Shown here: piece by piece, positions 26,997-34,688 of the stretch | How positions within the stretch are numbered: the stretch's first letter is position 1 | How the letters are laid out: each line of letters opens with the position of its first letter | Source of the DNA: Pseudomonadales bacterium | Lineage (GTDB): Bacteria; Pseudomonadota; Gammaproteobacteria; Pseudomonadales; Azotimanducaceae | Direction: 5' to 3' | Length of the DNA: 64,000 nucleotides | Assembly (NCBI GenBank): GCA_012103505.1 | Contig: WLWP01000001.1 | Location: forward strand, 868,001-932,000 | Notes under the pieces: model-generated | Told to the model about the DNA's origin: nothing | The model's database searches: none | What the model saw: the letters and a program-made list of their open reading frames with translations, nothing else | Made by a program: the position numbers and the translations under genes

Positions 26997-28241
26997 ATGA
27001 GTGAAGTGCAACCCCTACTAATGGTTGATTGCGACCCCGCGACGATGCCGGTGGAGCAAATTGATGTCAGCCAAAGAGAGCTCTGGGCCGAGAATACGAA
27101 ATGGGATTTCTTTAAACGCCTACGAGACGATGCGCCAGTGCACTTTTGTCCTGAGAGCCTCGCTGGTCCTTACTGGTCGGTAACTCGATACGCAGACATT
27201 ATGGAGGTCGAGAAGAACTGGGAGACCTTTTCCTCTGACCCGACAATTGTCATCGAAGATCCTGATGAGGATTTTACGCTGCCGATGTTCATCGCGATGG
27301 ATCCGCCAAAGCATGATGAACAACGTAAAGCAGTCCAAGGGGTAGTTGCGCCGCAAAATCTGAAGGTGCTTGAGTCAACCATCCGCACTCGTGTGCAGAA
27401 TATTTTAGACAGTTTGCCTATTGGAGAGACATTCGACTGGGTTGATCGAGTCTCGATAGAGTTAACTACGCAAATGCTCGCAACCCTATTCGACTTTCCT
27501 TTTGAAGATCGCCGCAAACTAACCCGCTGGTCTGACGTCGCTACAGGTAGCCCAGAGACCGGGGTTGTTGAGACTGAAGAACAAGGTCGGGAAGAACTCT
27601 ATGAATGCTTAGATTACTTTACCCGCCTTTGGCAAGAGCGGGAAGGTAACGGTCAATCGAGCGATATGGTCAGTATGCTCGCAAACGCTTCGGCAACCAG
27701 AGATATGTTGCCAATGGAATATCTCGGCAATCTAGTACTGTTGATTGTTGGCGGCAACGATACGACGCGAAATTCTATTACGGGTGGCGTGCTGGCTTTG
27801 AATGAGAATCCTGGTGAATATGCCAAGCTACGCAACGATCCTGGTGTAATTCCAAATATGGTTTCTGAAATCATTCGCTGGGTGACACCGCTTGCGCACA
27901 TGCGTCGAACCGCCTTGAAAGACTACGTTTTAGGTGGGCAAGAAATCTCTGCGGGCGACAAAGTGATTATGTGGTACGTCTCTGGCAACAGAGATGAGCG
28001 TGCAATTGAGAATCCCGACGAGTTTATGATTGATCGCAAGAGGGCGCGTCAGCATTTGTCGTTCGGTTACGGCATACATCGCTGCATGGGCAATCGCTTG
28101 GCTGAGATGCAGCTAAAAATTCTATGGGAAGAAATTCAGAGCCGCTTTCACTTCGTCGAAGTCGTTGGCGAAGCTCAGCGGGTGCCATCCAACTTTGTTC
28201 ACGGCTTCACCGAGTTACCGGTCCGTCTGCACTCGATCTAA
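26997..28241 (+). CDS. Cytochrome P450, CYP153-type alkane/fatty acid omega-hydroxylase
   Basis: A 414-residue class I P450. The heme-binding loop is HLSFGYGIHRCMGNRLAEM, with axial Cys at about residue 363. The I-helix (LIVGGNDTTRNSITGG) and the stretch IPNMVSEIIRWVTPLAHMRRTAL and WYVSGNRDE match CYP153A enzymes as I know them; those hydroxylate the terminal carbon of alkanes, alkanols or fatty acids. The start is ATG 26997 (MSEVQPLL); the frame from 26973 is an extension. The adjacent ferredoxin would supply electrons. The 3' end overlaps the convergent oxygenase by 27 bp. Substrate range is inference from the family. Confidence 0.9.
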   Translation: MSEVQPLLMVDCDPATMPVEQIDVSQRELWAENTKWDFFKRLRDDAPVHFCPESLAGPYWSVTRYADIMEVEKNWETFSSDPTIVIEDPDEDFTLPMFIAMDPPKHDEQRKAVQGVVAPQNLKVLESTIRTRVQNILDSLPIGETFDWVDRVSIELTTQMLATLFDFPFEDRRKLTRWSDVATGSPETGVVETEEQGREELYECLDYFTRLWQEREGNGQSSDMVSMLANASATRDMLPMEYLGNLVLLIVGGNDTTRNSITGGVLALNENPGEYAKLRNDPGVIPNMVSEIIRWVTPLAHMRRTALKDYVLGGQEISAGDKVIMWYVSGNRDERAIENPDEFMIDRKRARQHLSFGYGIHRCMGNRLAEMQLKILWEEIQSRFHFVEVVGEAQRVPSNFVHGFTELPVRLHSI

Positions 28242-29159
28242 CAGATAGTCGGTGATCTGCACCTCCGTGCCGAGGTCTGCGTAGTCACCGGCACTTCTCT
28301 TTGCCCGAAACTCCCCCCAATTTATCGCTGCGTACTTCGGCGCGTCAGTGTTTAGCGGCGCATAGCTGTACTCGTAACTGGGGTTGAGGAAATAAGGCAA
28401 ACTCAATCGCGTCTGAGCCGAATCAGCCAACACCCGATGCGTAGGAGCAACATATCTATCGTTGGACCAAACCTGGACGATGTCACCGACATTGATAATT
28501 AACGCACCGTCGGGTGGGGTTAGAGTTTGCCATCTGGCACCATTGTAGACTTGAAGCCCAGGTTGGGAATCCTGTAAGAGGACGGTCACAGCGCCTGCAT
28601 CAGTGTGGTGGCTGATGCCAAGCTTGCCTTTACTGGGTACGAGAGTATCCGTCTCGGCGACAGGATCCGGACAAGGCGGATAAAAGTTGAGACGAATGAA
28701 GCTCGAGTGATCGGCAAAGGCATCTTGGGGAATTGGTTCGGGAGAGATTGTTTTTACGATCGCGCCCATCAATGCCATTGCGAGGTTGTGTTGTTTCGTC
28801 TGGAACCCGTCCACACAGAGCTTGAATTCAGGTTCTGGCGGCCATTGTGGAAATGATCCCGCCAACGGACCGCTTATCGTTTCCGGACCAATATCTAGGA
28901 TCTCTTTCCAATCGGGCTGATTTTTGGTGAGCTCTGCATCGAAGTAACCCCAACTGTTTGTTTCAGTCCGCCGAATGCGGTTTTTCACGATCGCGTCTTG
29001 GTTAAAGAAATTACGTGCGACAGCGAGTACCTCAGCCTGTTCCGCATGAGTAATGTCATGGCCAATTAGGTAGAAAAAACCCCAGCTTTCACACGCGTGG
29101 GCGAGCGGACCATTGGTACGATCAAGTTGGGAATCTTGCAAGTCGATGAGCGGAATCAT
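28215..29159 (-). CDS. 2-oxoglutarate/Fe(II) oxygenase, isopenicillin N synthase family
   Basis: A 314-residue protein of the IPNS-like superfamily. The N-terminal DIOX_N domain reads SWGFFYLIGHDI and RRTETNSWGYF. The C-terminal oxygenase domain has the metal ligands HxD in GISHHTDAGAVTVLLQD (about residue 190) and the distal His in APTHRVLADSAQTRLSLPYF, whose following Arg binds the 2-oxoglutarate carboxylate. The substrate is unknown. The frame begins with TTG at 29177, but ATG 29159 (MIPLIDLQDSQ) is the more natural start. It is convergent with the CYP153 gene (27-bp overlap) and divergent from the flavin-fold gene. A role with the P450 in substrate oxidation is possible but unsupported. 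Confidence 0.85.
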   Translation of the reverse strand: MIPLIDLQDSQLDRTNGPLAHACESWGFFYLIGHDITHAEQAEVLAVARNFFNQDAIVKNRIRRTETNSWGYFDAELTKNQPDWKEILDIGPETISGPLAGSFPQWPPEPEFKLCVDGFQTKQHNLAMALMGAIVKTISPEPIPQDAFADHSSFIRLNFYPPCPDPVAETDTLVPSKGKLGISHHTDAGAVTVLLQDSQPGLQVYNGARWQTLTPPDGALIINVGDIVQVWSNDRYVAPTHRVLADSAQTRLSLPYFLNPSYEYSYAPLNTDAPKYAAINWGEFRAKRSAGDYADLGTEVQITDYLLDRVQTDR

Positions 29160-29240
29160 GGCGGGAGATGATAGCAAAAGAAGGCCAAGCGAGCGGTACT
29201 AGAACCGCGAACTAGATTAAGCAATGATGTCGTTTCTTAA

Positions 29241-29834
29241 GTGTGTGGGCTCAACGTGGACGAAACGGAACAGATTGAAAATTATGAGTTGGTATCAATT
29301 TATCGGCTCAACGATGCGGATCGAGATGCACTACTTCTCGCTCAGCGAGAGTGTGTCTTTAACTGGTGTACACGGGATGAATGGCCGATGGGAGTCATCA
29401 TGTCCTATATCTGGCGAAAAGATCGCGTGTGGTTGACAGCCGGTGCCCATCGACACCGGATCAGCGCGATCCGACGTAACCCGCAAGTGTCTGTAGTTAT
29501 AACAAGTACAGGCACGGAGTTAGGTCCAAGCAAAACAATCACAATCAAAGGACGGTGTATTATTCATGAACAGCGGGAAACTAAAGATTGGTTCTACCCC
29601 GATTTTGCTCGCGCTCTCCGTCCCAATGAGACCGAAGCGCAGAACTTTGCGACGTTCTTAGATAGCCCATTACGCGTCGTGTTGGAGGTCATACCAGAAA
29701 AGTGGATCACCTACGATGGTATGAAGATGAGGGCTCATACTGACGGTACAATCGATCCACAAGAATTGGCTGAGCCACTCGAGAGCGACACCGTTCGTCT
29801 GCGCGCCGAACTCGCAAAACGACAATTAGACTAA
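29241..29834 (+). CDS. Pyridoxamine 5'-phosphate oxidase-fold protein
   Basis: A 197-residue flavin-binding split-barrel protein: WPMGVIMSYIWRKDRVWLTAGAHRHRISAIRRNPQVSVVI, ITIKGRC and LRVVLEVIPEKWITYD fit the FMN- or F420-binding PNPOx-like fold. The ligand and substrate are not deducible. The N-terminus is uncertain: GTG 29241 and GTG 29256 are both in frame and neither has a clear ribosome site. It is followed 10 bp later by the alpha/beta hydrolase and then the damaged nitroreductase, forming a three-gene operon of small redox/hydrolytic enzymes. Confidence 0.75.
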   Translation: MCGLNVDETEQIENYELVSIYRLNDADRDALLLAQRECVFNWCTRDEWPMGVIMSYIWRKDRVWLTAGAHRHRISAIRRNPQVSVVITSTGTELGPSKTITIKGRCIIHEQRETKDWFYPDFARALRPNETEAQNFATFLDSPLRVVLEVIPEKWITYDGMKMRAHTDGTIDPQELAEPLESDTVRLRAELAKRQLD

Positions 29835-29844
29835 GGAACAATCA

Positions 29845-30567
29845 ATGTCCGAATTTGTAGCTGGGGAACGTGTACTTTACTTTGAGGAATCGGGCCCCAA
29901 GGATGCACCAGCAATCTTGCTCATAGCGCCAGGTGGTATGAAATCGACCATCTCTTTTTGGCAGAGCACGCCGTGGAATCCGATAGAGCAGCTAGCCACT
30001 GATTACCGAGTGATCGCTATGGACCAACGCAATGCAGGGAGCTCGAGAGCACCTGTGACGGCGAACGACGGTTGGCATACGTATACACAGGACCAAATTG
30101 ATTTACTCGATCATCTCCAGGTCGACAAATTCCATGTCGCTGGAATGTGTATCGGTGGACCCTATGCGCTTGGTTTGATTGAAGCTGCGCCAGATCGTGT
30201 GTTATCAGCGACCTTGTTCCAGACCATTGGACGTGACAACAACCAAGATGAGTTTTATGCGATGTTCGATGACTGGGCTGGTCCACTCGCTTCTGAACGC
30301 GACGCATCGCCAGAGGCTTGGCAGAGTTTTAGAGAGAATATGTATGGCGGCGATAAGGTGTTTTTCAATCTAGACGCAGACTTTCTAGATCAGTTCACGA
30401 CGCCGTTGCTTGTACTAATGGGCGACGATGTTTATCACCCGCAAAGTTCCTCCCGCCTAGTCGCTGAGAGAGCAAAAAATGTGGAGTTTATTGAGGATTG
30501 GAAACACGGCGTTGCGCGAGAAGCGGCGATGAGCCAGTGCCAGGAGTTCTTGGAGAAGTATTCATGA
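29845..30567 (+). CDS. Alpha/beta hydrolase with Cys at the nucleophile elbow
   Basis: A 240-residue alpha/beta-hydrolase-fold protein. The oxyanion region is ILLIAPGG, the strand-5 elbow is VAGMCIGGPYAL, the acid is probably the Asp pair in LVLMGDDVYHP, and the histidine lies in WKHGVARE. The elbow reads G-M-C-I-G where most members have G-x-S-x-G; cysteine nucleophiles are known from dienelactone-hydrolase relatives. The substrate is unknown. The stop overlaps the nitroreductase start (ATGA), so the two are coupled. Aaggaac precedes the ATG. Confidence 0.8.
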   Translation: MSEFVAGERVLYFEESGPKDAPAILLIAPGGMKSTISFWQSTPWNPIEQLATDYRVIAMDQRNAGSSRAPVTANDGWHTYTQDQIDLLDHLQVDKFHVAGMCIGGPYALGLIEAAPDRVLSATLFQTIGRDNNQDEFYAMFDDWAGPLASERDASPEAWQSFRENMYGGDKVFFNLDADFLDQFTTPLLVLMGDDVYHPQSSSRLVAERAKNVEFIEDWKHGVAREAAMSQCQEFLEKYS

Positions 30568-31173
30568 GCGAGGCAAGCTTGTATGAGGTGATGAGCACAC
30601 TGCGTGCAGTCCGGCGCTTGCGTCCAGAACCATTGCCCGATGATGTGCTGCAACGAATTCTACAAGCAGCCGCTTGGGCTCCCAGTGGTGGCAACGTCCA
30701 GCCGTGGCGAATTGTTGCTGTCCGCGACGAGCAAAAAAGAGCAGCGATCGGCGATCTCTATCGTCCTCAATGGCAGGTTTATGGAGAGAATGCGCGCCAA
30801 AATCTCGCGTCACTGTCTGGTGAGGCAAAGTCGAAGAGAGAGAGAATGCTCGATGCCTGCGACGTTTTGGGTGAAAAGATGGGCGAAGCACCAGTGATTT
30901 TGGTGTTTTGCTTTAATCCACAACACATGGCCATCACGGATGCTGACCTCGGTCGCCCTTCGGTTGTCGGCGGTGGCTCGCTGTACGCTGACGACTTTGT
31001 TGTGCTATGACGAGGAGCGACTAAAGGCACTGCTGGATGTTCCAGAAGATTGGTATACCTGCGCGGTTATGCCCATTGGCTATCCACAGCGTGGCGGTCA
31101 TGGACCGATCTCAAGAAGACCAGTGGAAAAGCTTTGTTATGCAGATAGTTTCGGTGCCGAGCTGGTACTTTGA
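30564..31173 (+). pseudogene. Nitroreductase-family gene with internal deletion and frameshift
   Basis: The first 149 codons from ATG 30564 are a clear FMN nitroreductase: STLRAVRRLRPEPLPDDVL, ILQAAAWAPSGGNVQPWRIVAVRD, MLDACDVLGE and VVGGGSLY. The frame then ends at TGA 31008. A second frame (net shift of 3n+2 deleted bases) continues with the expected C-terminus: TLTTLLCYDEERLKALL, PIGYPQRGGHG and ISRRPVEKLCYADSFG, ending at 31173. About 16-18 residues of the FMN-binding helix region are absent (family members read SxYPAVQNLLLAxRAxGLG here). The junction at about 30982-30986 is TGTAC. If intact copies had TGTAC at both edges, a 53-bp deletion between them would give exactly this frame. The product is unlikely to be functional. 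Confidence 0.75.
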
Positions 31174-31210
31174 TTAGGTGACTTCGCTAGAGGAAGGGTA
31201 GGGAGGATAT

Positions 31211-31606
31211 ATGGAACTTATAAACTGGTGGGCGGTACTTGTAGCCACGTTGTTGGCGTTCGGGCTCGGCGGCATTTGGTATGGCCCGGTCTTTGGCGCC
31301 GCGTGGATGCGAGAGCTAGGTAAAGCGCCTGAGGACATAGAACCTTCACCTAGACCTTTTGTGATTAGTTTTTTCACCGCACTCGTGACGGCGGTGGTCT
31401 TGGCATGGCTGGCGATCGAGCTAGGTGTACAAGGTTGGCTAGACGGTGCACTGCTAGGGCTTGTGATGGGCATAGGGTTTATCGCGACGGCAATGGCATC
31501 GGATAGCGCATTTTGTGGTTGGTCGTTGAAACTTTTCCTAATCCAATCTGGCTATCGGGTGCTATACAGTGTGCTCATGGGTGCGTTACTAGGTGGTTGG
31601 CAGTAG
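31211..31606 (+). CDS. DUF1761-type integral membrane protein
   Basis: A 131-residue protein with four predicted transmembrane helices: INWWAVLVATLLAFGLGGIWYGPVFG, PFVISFFTALVTAVVLAWLA, WLDGALLGLVMGIGFIATAMA, and LFLIQSGYRVLYSVLMGALLGGW. The N-terminal NWWAVLVA...GxxWYGPLFG pattern is typical of DUF1761. The function is unknown. Agggagg lies 4-5 bp before ATG 31211. It lies downstream of the damaged nitroreductase on the same strand and could be cotranscribed. Confidence 0.8.
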   Translation: MELINWWAVLVATLLAFGLGGIWYGPVFGAAWMRELGKAPEDIEPSPRPFVISFFTALVTAVVLAWLAIELGVQGWLDGALLGLVMGIGFIATAMASDSAFCGWSLKLFLIQSGYRVLYSVLMGALLGGWQ

Positions 31607-31629
31607 AATTCACTGCCGACTGCATTACC

Positions 31630-31690
31630 GGTATTAGCGACGCCATCTGTTGTCATGACTCTTGCTGGCATGGTCTCGCGTGCTAATACC
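31630..31690. repeat. 9-bp inverted repeat before the cyclophilin gene
   Basis: GGTATTAGC (31630-31638) and its perfect complement GCTAATACC (31682-31690) are 43 bp apart in the 136-bp gap upstream of the cyclophilin gene. The arms are too far apart to be a terminator hairpin. The same stretch may hold a weak promoter (TTGCTG-N16-TAATAC near 31662-31689). Confidence 0.35.
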
Positions 31691-31742
31691 ACATTCATTC
31701 TCAAACAAGTAAACGTTAACCAAACTAATATAAGGACTTCAG

Positions 31743-32243
31743 ATGTCTCTAGCAGCAGTGATGACAACCTCGAAAGGCGCAATCCACCTAGATCTTTACG
31801 CGGACCAAGCCCCGATGACAGTGGCTAATTTCATCAACCTTGTGCAACGAGGCTATTACGATGGCCTTAGCTTCCATCGCGTGATTCCTGATTTCATGGT
31901 TCAAGGCGGTTGCCCGCAAGGCACAGGGACGGGCGGTCCTGGTTATCAGTTTGGTGATGAGTTTGTAGCAGAGCTTAGACATGATGCCCCAGGCAAGTTG
32001 TCGATGGCCAACGCTGGACCCGGCACAAACGGGTCTCAGTTTTTCATCACCCATGTACCAACACCTTGGCTTGATGATGCACATACAATTTTTGGGGCGG
32101 TACAAAGTGATGCGGATCAGGATGTCGTTAACGCCATTGCCCAGGGCGATACGATCGAATCCGTCGCGATCGAAGGTGATACCGAAGCGCTGCTAGCGAG
32201 CGTTAGCCAAGTGCAAGAATGGAATGAGCGGTTAGGAGCCTAG
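31743..32243 (+). CDS. ppiB: Peptidyl-prolyl cis-trans isomerase, cyclophilin type
   Basis: A 166-residue cytoplasmic cyclophilin. The active-site features are [33 protein letters not shown] (Arg in FHRV), [15 protein letters not shown], and [18 protein letters not shown]. The tryptophan of [13 protein letters not shown] lies in the substrate/cyclosporin pocket. No signal peptide is present. Ataagga precedes the ATG. It is followed within 5 bp by the VOC protein gene. Confidence 0.93.
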   Translation: MSLAAVMTTSKGAIHLDLYADQAPMTVANFINLVQRGYYDGLSFHRVIPDFMVQGGCPQGTGTGGPGYQFGDEFVAELRHDAPGKLSMANAGPGTNGSQFFITHVPTPWLDDAHTIFGAVQSDADQDVVNAIAQGDTIESVAIEGDTEALLASVSQVQEWNERLGA

Positions 32244-32247
32244 ATAG

Positions 32248-32655
32248 ATGATGGTACAACTTGCGAAGAATGCGATAGATCTTGGCATCGTCACTTCTAA
32301 CGCGGATGCCATGGTCGGATTTTATCGAGACCTACTCGGTTTTCGTGAAGAACCGAGCACGCCGTTTCCCATGGGTGGCAAAATGTATCGCCTCTGGTGT
32401 GGTGAATCGCTCATCAAAATCGTGGCACCCGATCCAGCCCCTAATGACGGACCAGTACCTGGACCAATCGCGAGCGCGACCGGTTATCGTTACTGGACGA
32501 TGATTGTAGAGAATCTTGAAGAAGTGATGTCTAAGTGCGAGGCGGCGGGTGTAAACATCTCAGTGCCACTACGGGAAGTAAGGGCTGGGGTGACGATCGG
32601 CATCGTTGAAGACCCAGACGGAAACTTGGTGGAGTTTGTCAAACTCGATAACTAA
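32248..32655 (+). CDS. VOC-superfamily (glyoxalase-like) protein
   Basis: A 135-residue protein of the vicinal oxygen chelate fold: AIDLGIVTSNADAMVGFYRDLLGF at the start (the first beta-alpha-beta unit), and VTIGIVEDPDGNLVEFVKLD at the end with the metal-ligand Glu in LVEF. These proteins are lyases, dioxygenases or thiol-transfer enzymes; the substrate cannot be told. It starts at ATG 32248 or 32251, five bases after the cyclophilin stop. The 3' end overlaps the start of the lipoprotein gene. Confidence 0.8.
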   Translation: MMVQLAKNAIDLGIVTSNADAMVGFYRDLLGFREEPSTPFPMGGKMYRLWCGESLIKIVAPDPAPNDGPVPGPIASATGYRYWTMIVENLEEVMSKCEAAGVNISVPLREVRAGVTIGIVEDPDGNLVEFVKLDN

Positions 32656-33334
32656 ATTTGGTCTGATCGCACTAGCGAGTCTGCTAAGTTTTGCGTGTGA
32701 GCAGATTGAAGATGTGCAAGGGAAGGCGGTGGATGCTTGTGCGTCGCTCAGTGTCCGTGACCAGGTCGCAGTTGCGGTGGTGGACAATCCAAGTCCACGA
32801 CTTGCTGTTTCCAGTGGCGTTGTGGTTCAGGGCGATGGCGATTCGTTGATGTTGTCCGGCGAGGGTAGGGTCGAGCTAAGTTGCCCTTCGTTGCAAAAAA
32901 TTCAGGTCCTCGGGGGTGCGCAGTTAGACGTCGGTGACGGCAGTAAGTTGCAGTCGTTGCGAGATGTCAGGGTGTACGGCGACGGGCAAGTCGCGATACA
33001 CGGTTTGATGAACGATTCACTGTCTGCTCGAGCAAGTGGGAACGGCGCGTTATCCATCGAAGGGATAGATGTTGATGAGATCGTTGCCAATCTTGGCGGT
33101 AACGCAGCCGTCGTTTTGGCCGGTCGCTCCGGCGCGTTAGATTTATTACTCGGTGGTAAGGTAGCTTTCGCTGGCCAGGATCTTCAAGCTCAGGAGGTGC
33201 TCCTACACGGGACGGGCACAGGTCCTGTTACCCTGTGGGTAACAGCCCACTTGTCCATCTCTGAGGGATTTGTCGGAGCGGTGACTTGGCGCGGGACGCC
33301 GGACCTTAAAGATGATCGAGTGGGATCTCCGTAG
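32636..33334 (+). CDS. Putative lipoprotein with head-GIN (DUF2807-like) domain
   Basis: About 232 residues. The N-terminus is a lipoprotein signal peptide (FGLIALASLLSFAC, lipobox cysteine). The mature part is a beta-helix-like series of short strands (KIQVLGGAQLDVGDGS, LRDVRVYGDGQVAIHG, SLSARASGNGALSIEG) that resembles the head-GIN/DUF2807 adhesin-like domain. It is probably outer-membrane or periplasmic. The start is uncertain: the frame opens with ATG 32606 inside the VOC gene, and TTG 32636 gives a normal signal peptide. It overlaps the VOC gene by 20 bp and the convergent Lrp-type regulator by about 29 bp. Confidence 0.6.
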   Translation: MSNSITKFGLIALASLLSFACEQIEDVQGKAVDACASLSVRDQVAVAVVDNPSPRLAVSSGVVVQGDGDSLMLSGEGRVELSCPSLQKIQVLGGAQLDVGDGSKLQSLRDVRVYGDGQVAIHGLMNDSLSARASGNGALSIEGIDVDEIVANLGGNAAVVLAGRSGALDLLLGGKVAFAGQDLQAQEVLLHGTGTGPVTLWVTAHLSISEGFVGAVTWRGTPDLKDDRVGSP

Positions 33335-33767
33335 AGGACTTGATCCTTTCCATGGCGAATGACGAAGATACGTCATGGAGAGGGGTGACAGAGATTAACT
33401 TTTTGTACACTCTGTCGTAGTCCTCAATATCGCGTACGACGATTTTGAGTAAGTAATCTATATCGCCACTCATGCGGTAAAACTCCACAACCTCGGGCAG
33501 TGCTTTGATGCCTGCCGCAAACGTTTCTAACCATTCGGCATTATGTTCGTTGGTCTTGATAGAGACGAACACGGTCATCTTTAGACCGAGGGAGGCTTCG
33601 TTTAGCAGCGCCACCCGTTTGCGAATAATGCCGTCCTCTTCGAGGCGTTTTATGCGGCGCCAGCAGGCGTTGGTCGAGAGACCGATTTCATCCGCGATTT
33701 GCGCAACGGATTGTTCGCAGGTTGCCTGGAGCTTCGCGAGAATCGTTTGGTCGAATTTATCTAGCAT
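33306..33767 (-). CDS. Lrp/AsnC-family transcriptional regulator
   Basis: A 153-residue regulator. The N-terminal winged HTH reads FDQTILAKLQATCEQSVAQIADEIGLSTNACWRRIKRLEEDGIIRKR, and the C-terminal RAM domain is MTVFVSIKTNEHNAEWLE ... MSGDIDYLLKIVVRDIEDYDRV. The second half is the amino-acid-sensing region of Lrp-type proteins. It is divergent from the persulfide-dioxygenase-like gene, which makes that gene and the YeiH-type exporter its likely targets. An AT-rich near-palindrome (AATATT-N4-AATATT, 33793-33808) lies in the shared promoter region, as Lrp sites often do. Confidence 0.9.
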   Translation of the reverse strand: MLDKFDQTILAKLQATCEQSVAQIADEIGLSTNACWRRIKRLEEDGIIRKRVALLNEASLGLKMTVFVSIKTNEHNAEWLETFAAGIKALPEVVEFYRMSGDIDYLLKIVVRDIEDYDRVYKKLISVTPLHDVSSSFAMERIKSSTEIPLDHL

Positions 33768-33792
33768 TGGGAGTAAATTGCCTAATCTGATT

Positions 33793-33808
33793 AATATTCG
33801 AAAATATT
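33793..33808. promoter_or_regulatory. Candidate Lrp-type operator
   Basis: AATATT-CGAA-AATATT in the 111-bp gap between the regulator and the MBL-fold gene. Lrp-family sites are AT-rich, roughly palindromic 15-mers. The opposite gene starts at ATG 33879 only about 70 bp away and has no ribosome site upstream, so its transcript may be leaderless. Confidence 0.35.
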
Positions 33809-33878
33809 TCCCGATTCTAGCTTATTTTTCACGCAATTTTGAGATCTCTTACTAGCGGTTAGTGGCTACTATTTATAC

Positions 33879-34688
33879 ATGAGTTTATGTGTACACCCGT
33901 TCCTCGAACCTTCCTCTGGCTCTTATGGTTTTGTCGTTGCGAACCCAGAGTCTCAGACTGCTGCGATAATTGACGCACCGCTCGGTGTTGACGATCTAGA
34001 CGAGATAAATACGCATTGTGCCGATCAGATGATCGACTGGGTTGAATCACATGATCTAACGGTGCGATACCTGCTTGATACGCACGTGCATGCTGATCGC
34101 CCTAGCGCCACTGCGTATCTAAAAACGAAGTTCCTCTGCGCCCAAACGGCGATAGGCGCCGGAACGCCTGACGTGATTGGGTACGACAGACTGCTTGAGG
34201 ATGATGAAAAGCTTTGCCTTGGGCATGCTTGTGGACGGGTCGTTGCTACCCCGGGACATACACCTGGCTGCGTGAGTTATCTCTTCGACCGTTACCTATT
34301 TGTCGGCGACACCATGTTCATGCCAGATATTGGTACGGCGCGATGTGATTTTCCAGGCGGTGATGCCCAAACGCTATACACGTCTATTGCCAAAATCTTA
34401 GCCTTGCCGGACGAGACGAAAATATTCATGTGCCATGACTATCCTGATGGACGACGGAGCCGGTTCGTAACGACAGTTTTGGAAGAGAAAAGAAAGAACA
34501 TCCACGTGGGTAACCAGGCGACCTGTGAGCAATTTGTCTCAATGCGTACGGCACGCGATGCAACTTTGAAGGCGCCCAGATGGGCGGATTTTTCTATTCC
34601 AGCTAACTTAAGCTGCATGAATGTTGCTAATATTGAGACTTTGATAAGCGAGCTTCACGCGCATCAACCAGGACAAGCCAATCTCTGA
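33879..34688 (+). CDS. Metallo-beta-lactamase-fold protein, persulfide dioxygenase-like
   Basis: A 269-residue MBL-fold protein of the ETHE1/Blh group. The metal site has LLDTHVHADRPSAT, ATPGHTPGC (second His) and FVGDTMFMPDIGTARCDFPGGD (Asp ligand). In this family a single iron is held by the first His of HxHxDH, the PGH His and the GDT Asp, all present. The last position of HxHxDH is Arg instead of His. Persulfide dioxygenases oxidise glutathione persulfide to sulfite. The adjacent YeiH-type (putative sulfate/sulfite exporter) gene supports a role in sulfur handling, but this is inference. The divergent Lrp-type regulator is a likely controller. Confidence 0.8.
   Translation: MSLCVHPFLEPSSGSYGFVVANPESQTAAIIDAPLGVDDLDEINTHCADQMIDWVESHDLTVRYLLDTHVHADRPSATAYLKTKFLCAQTAIGAGTPDVIGYDRLLEDDEKLCLGHACGRVVATPGHTPGCVSYLFDRYLFVGDTMFMPDIGTARCDFPGGDAQTLYTSIAKILALPDETKIFMCHDYPDGRRSRFVTTVLEEKRKNIHVGNQATCEQFVSMRTARDATLKAPRWADFSIPANLSCMNVANIETLISELHAHQPGQANL

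Noticed and set aside
30997..31173. In-frame TGA of the nitroreductase as a selenocysteine codon
   Set aside because: The sequence after the TGA in that frame is not protein-like; the family C-terminus lies in another frame, which points to a deletion.
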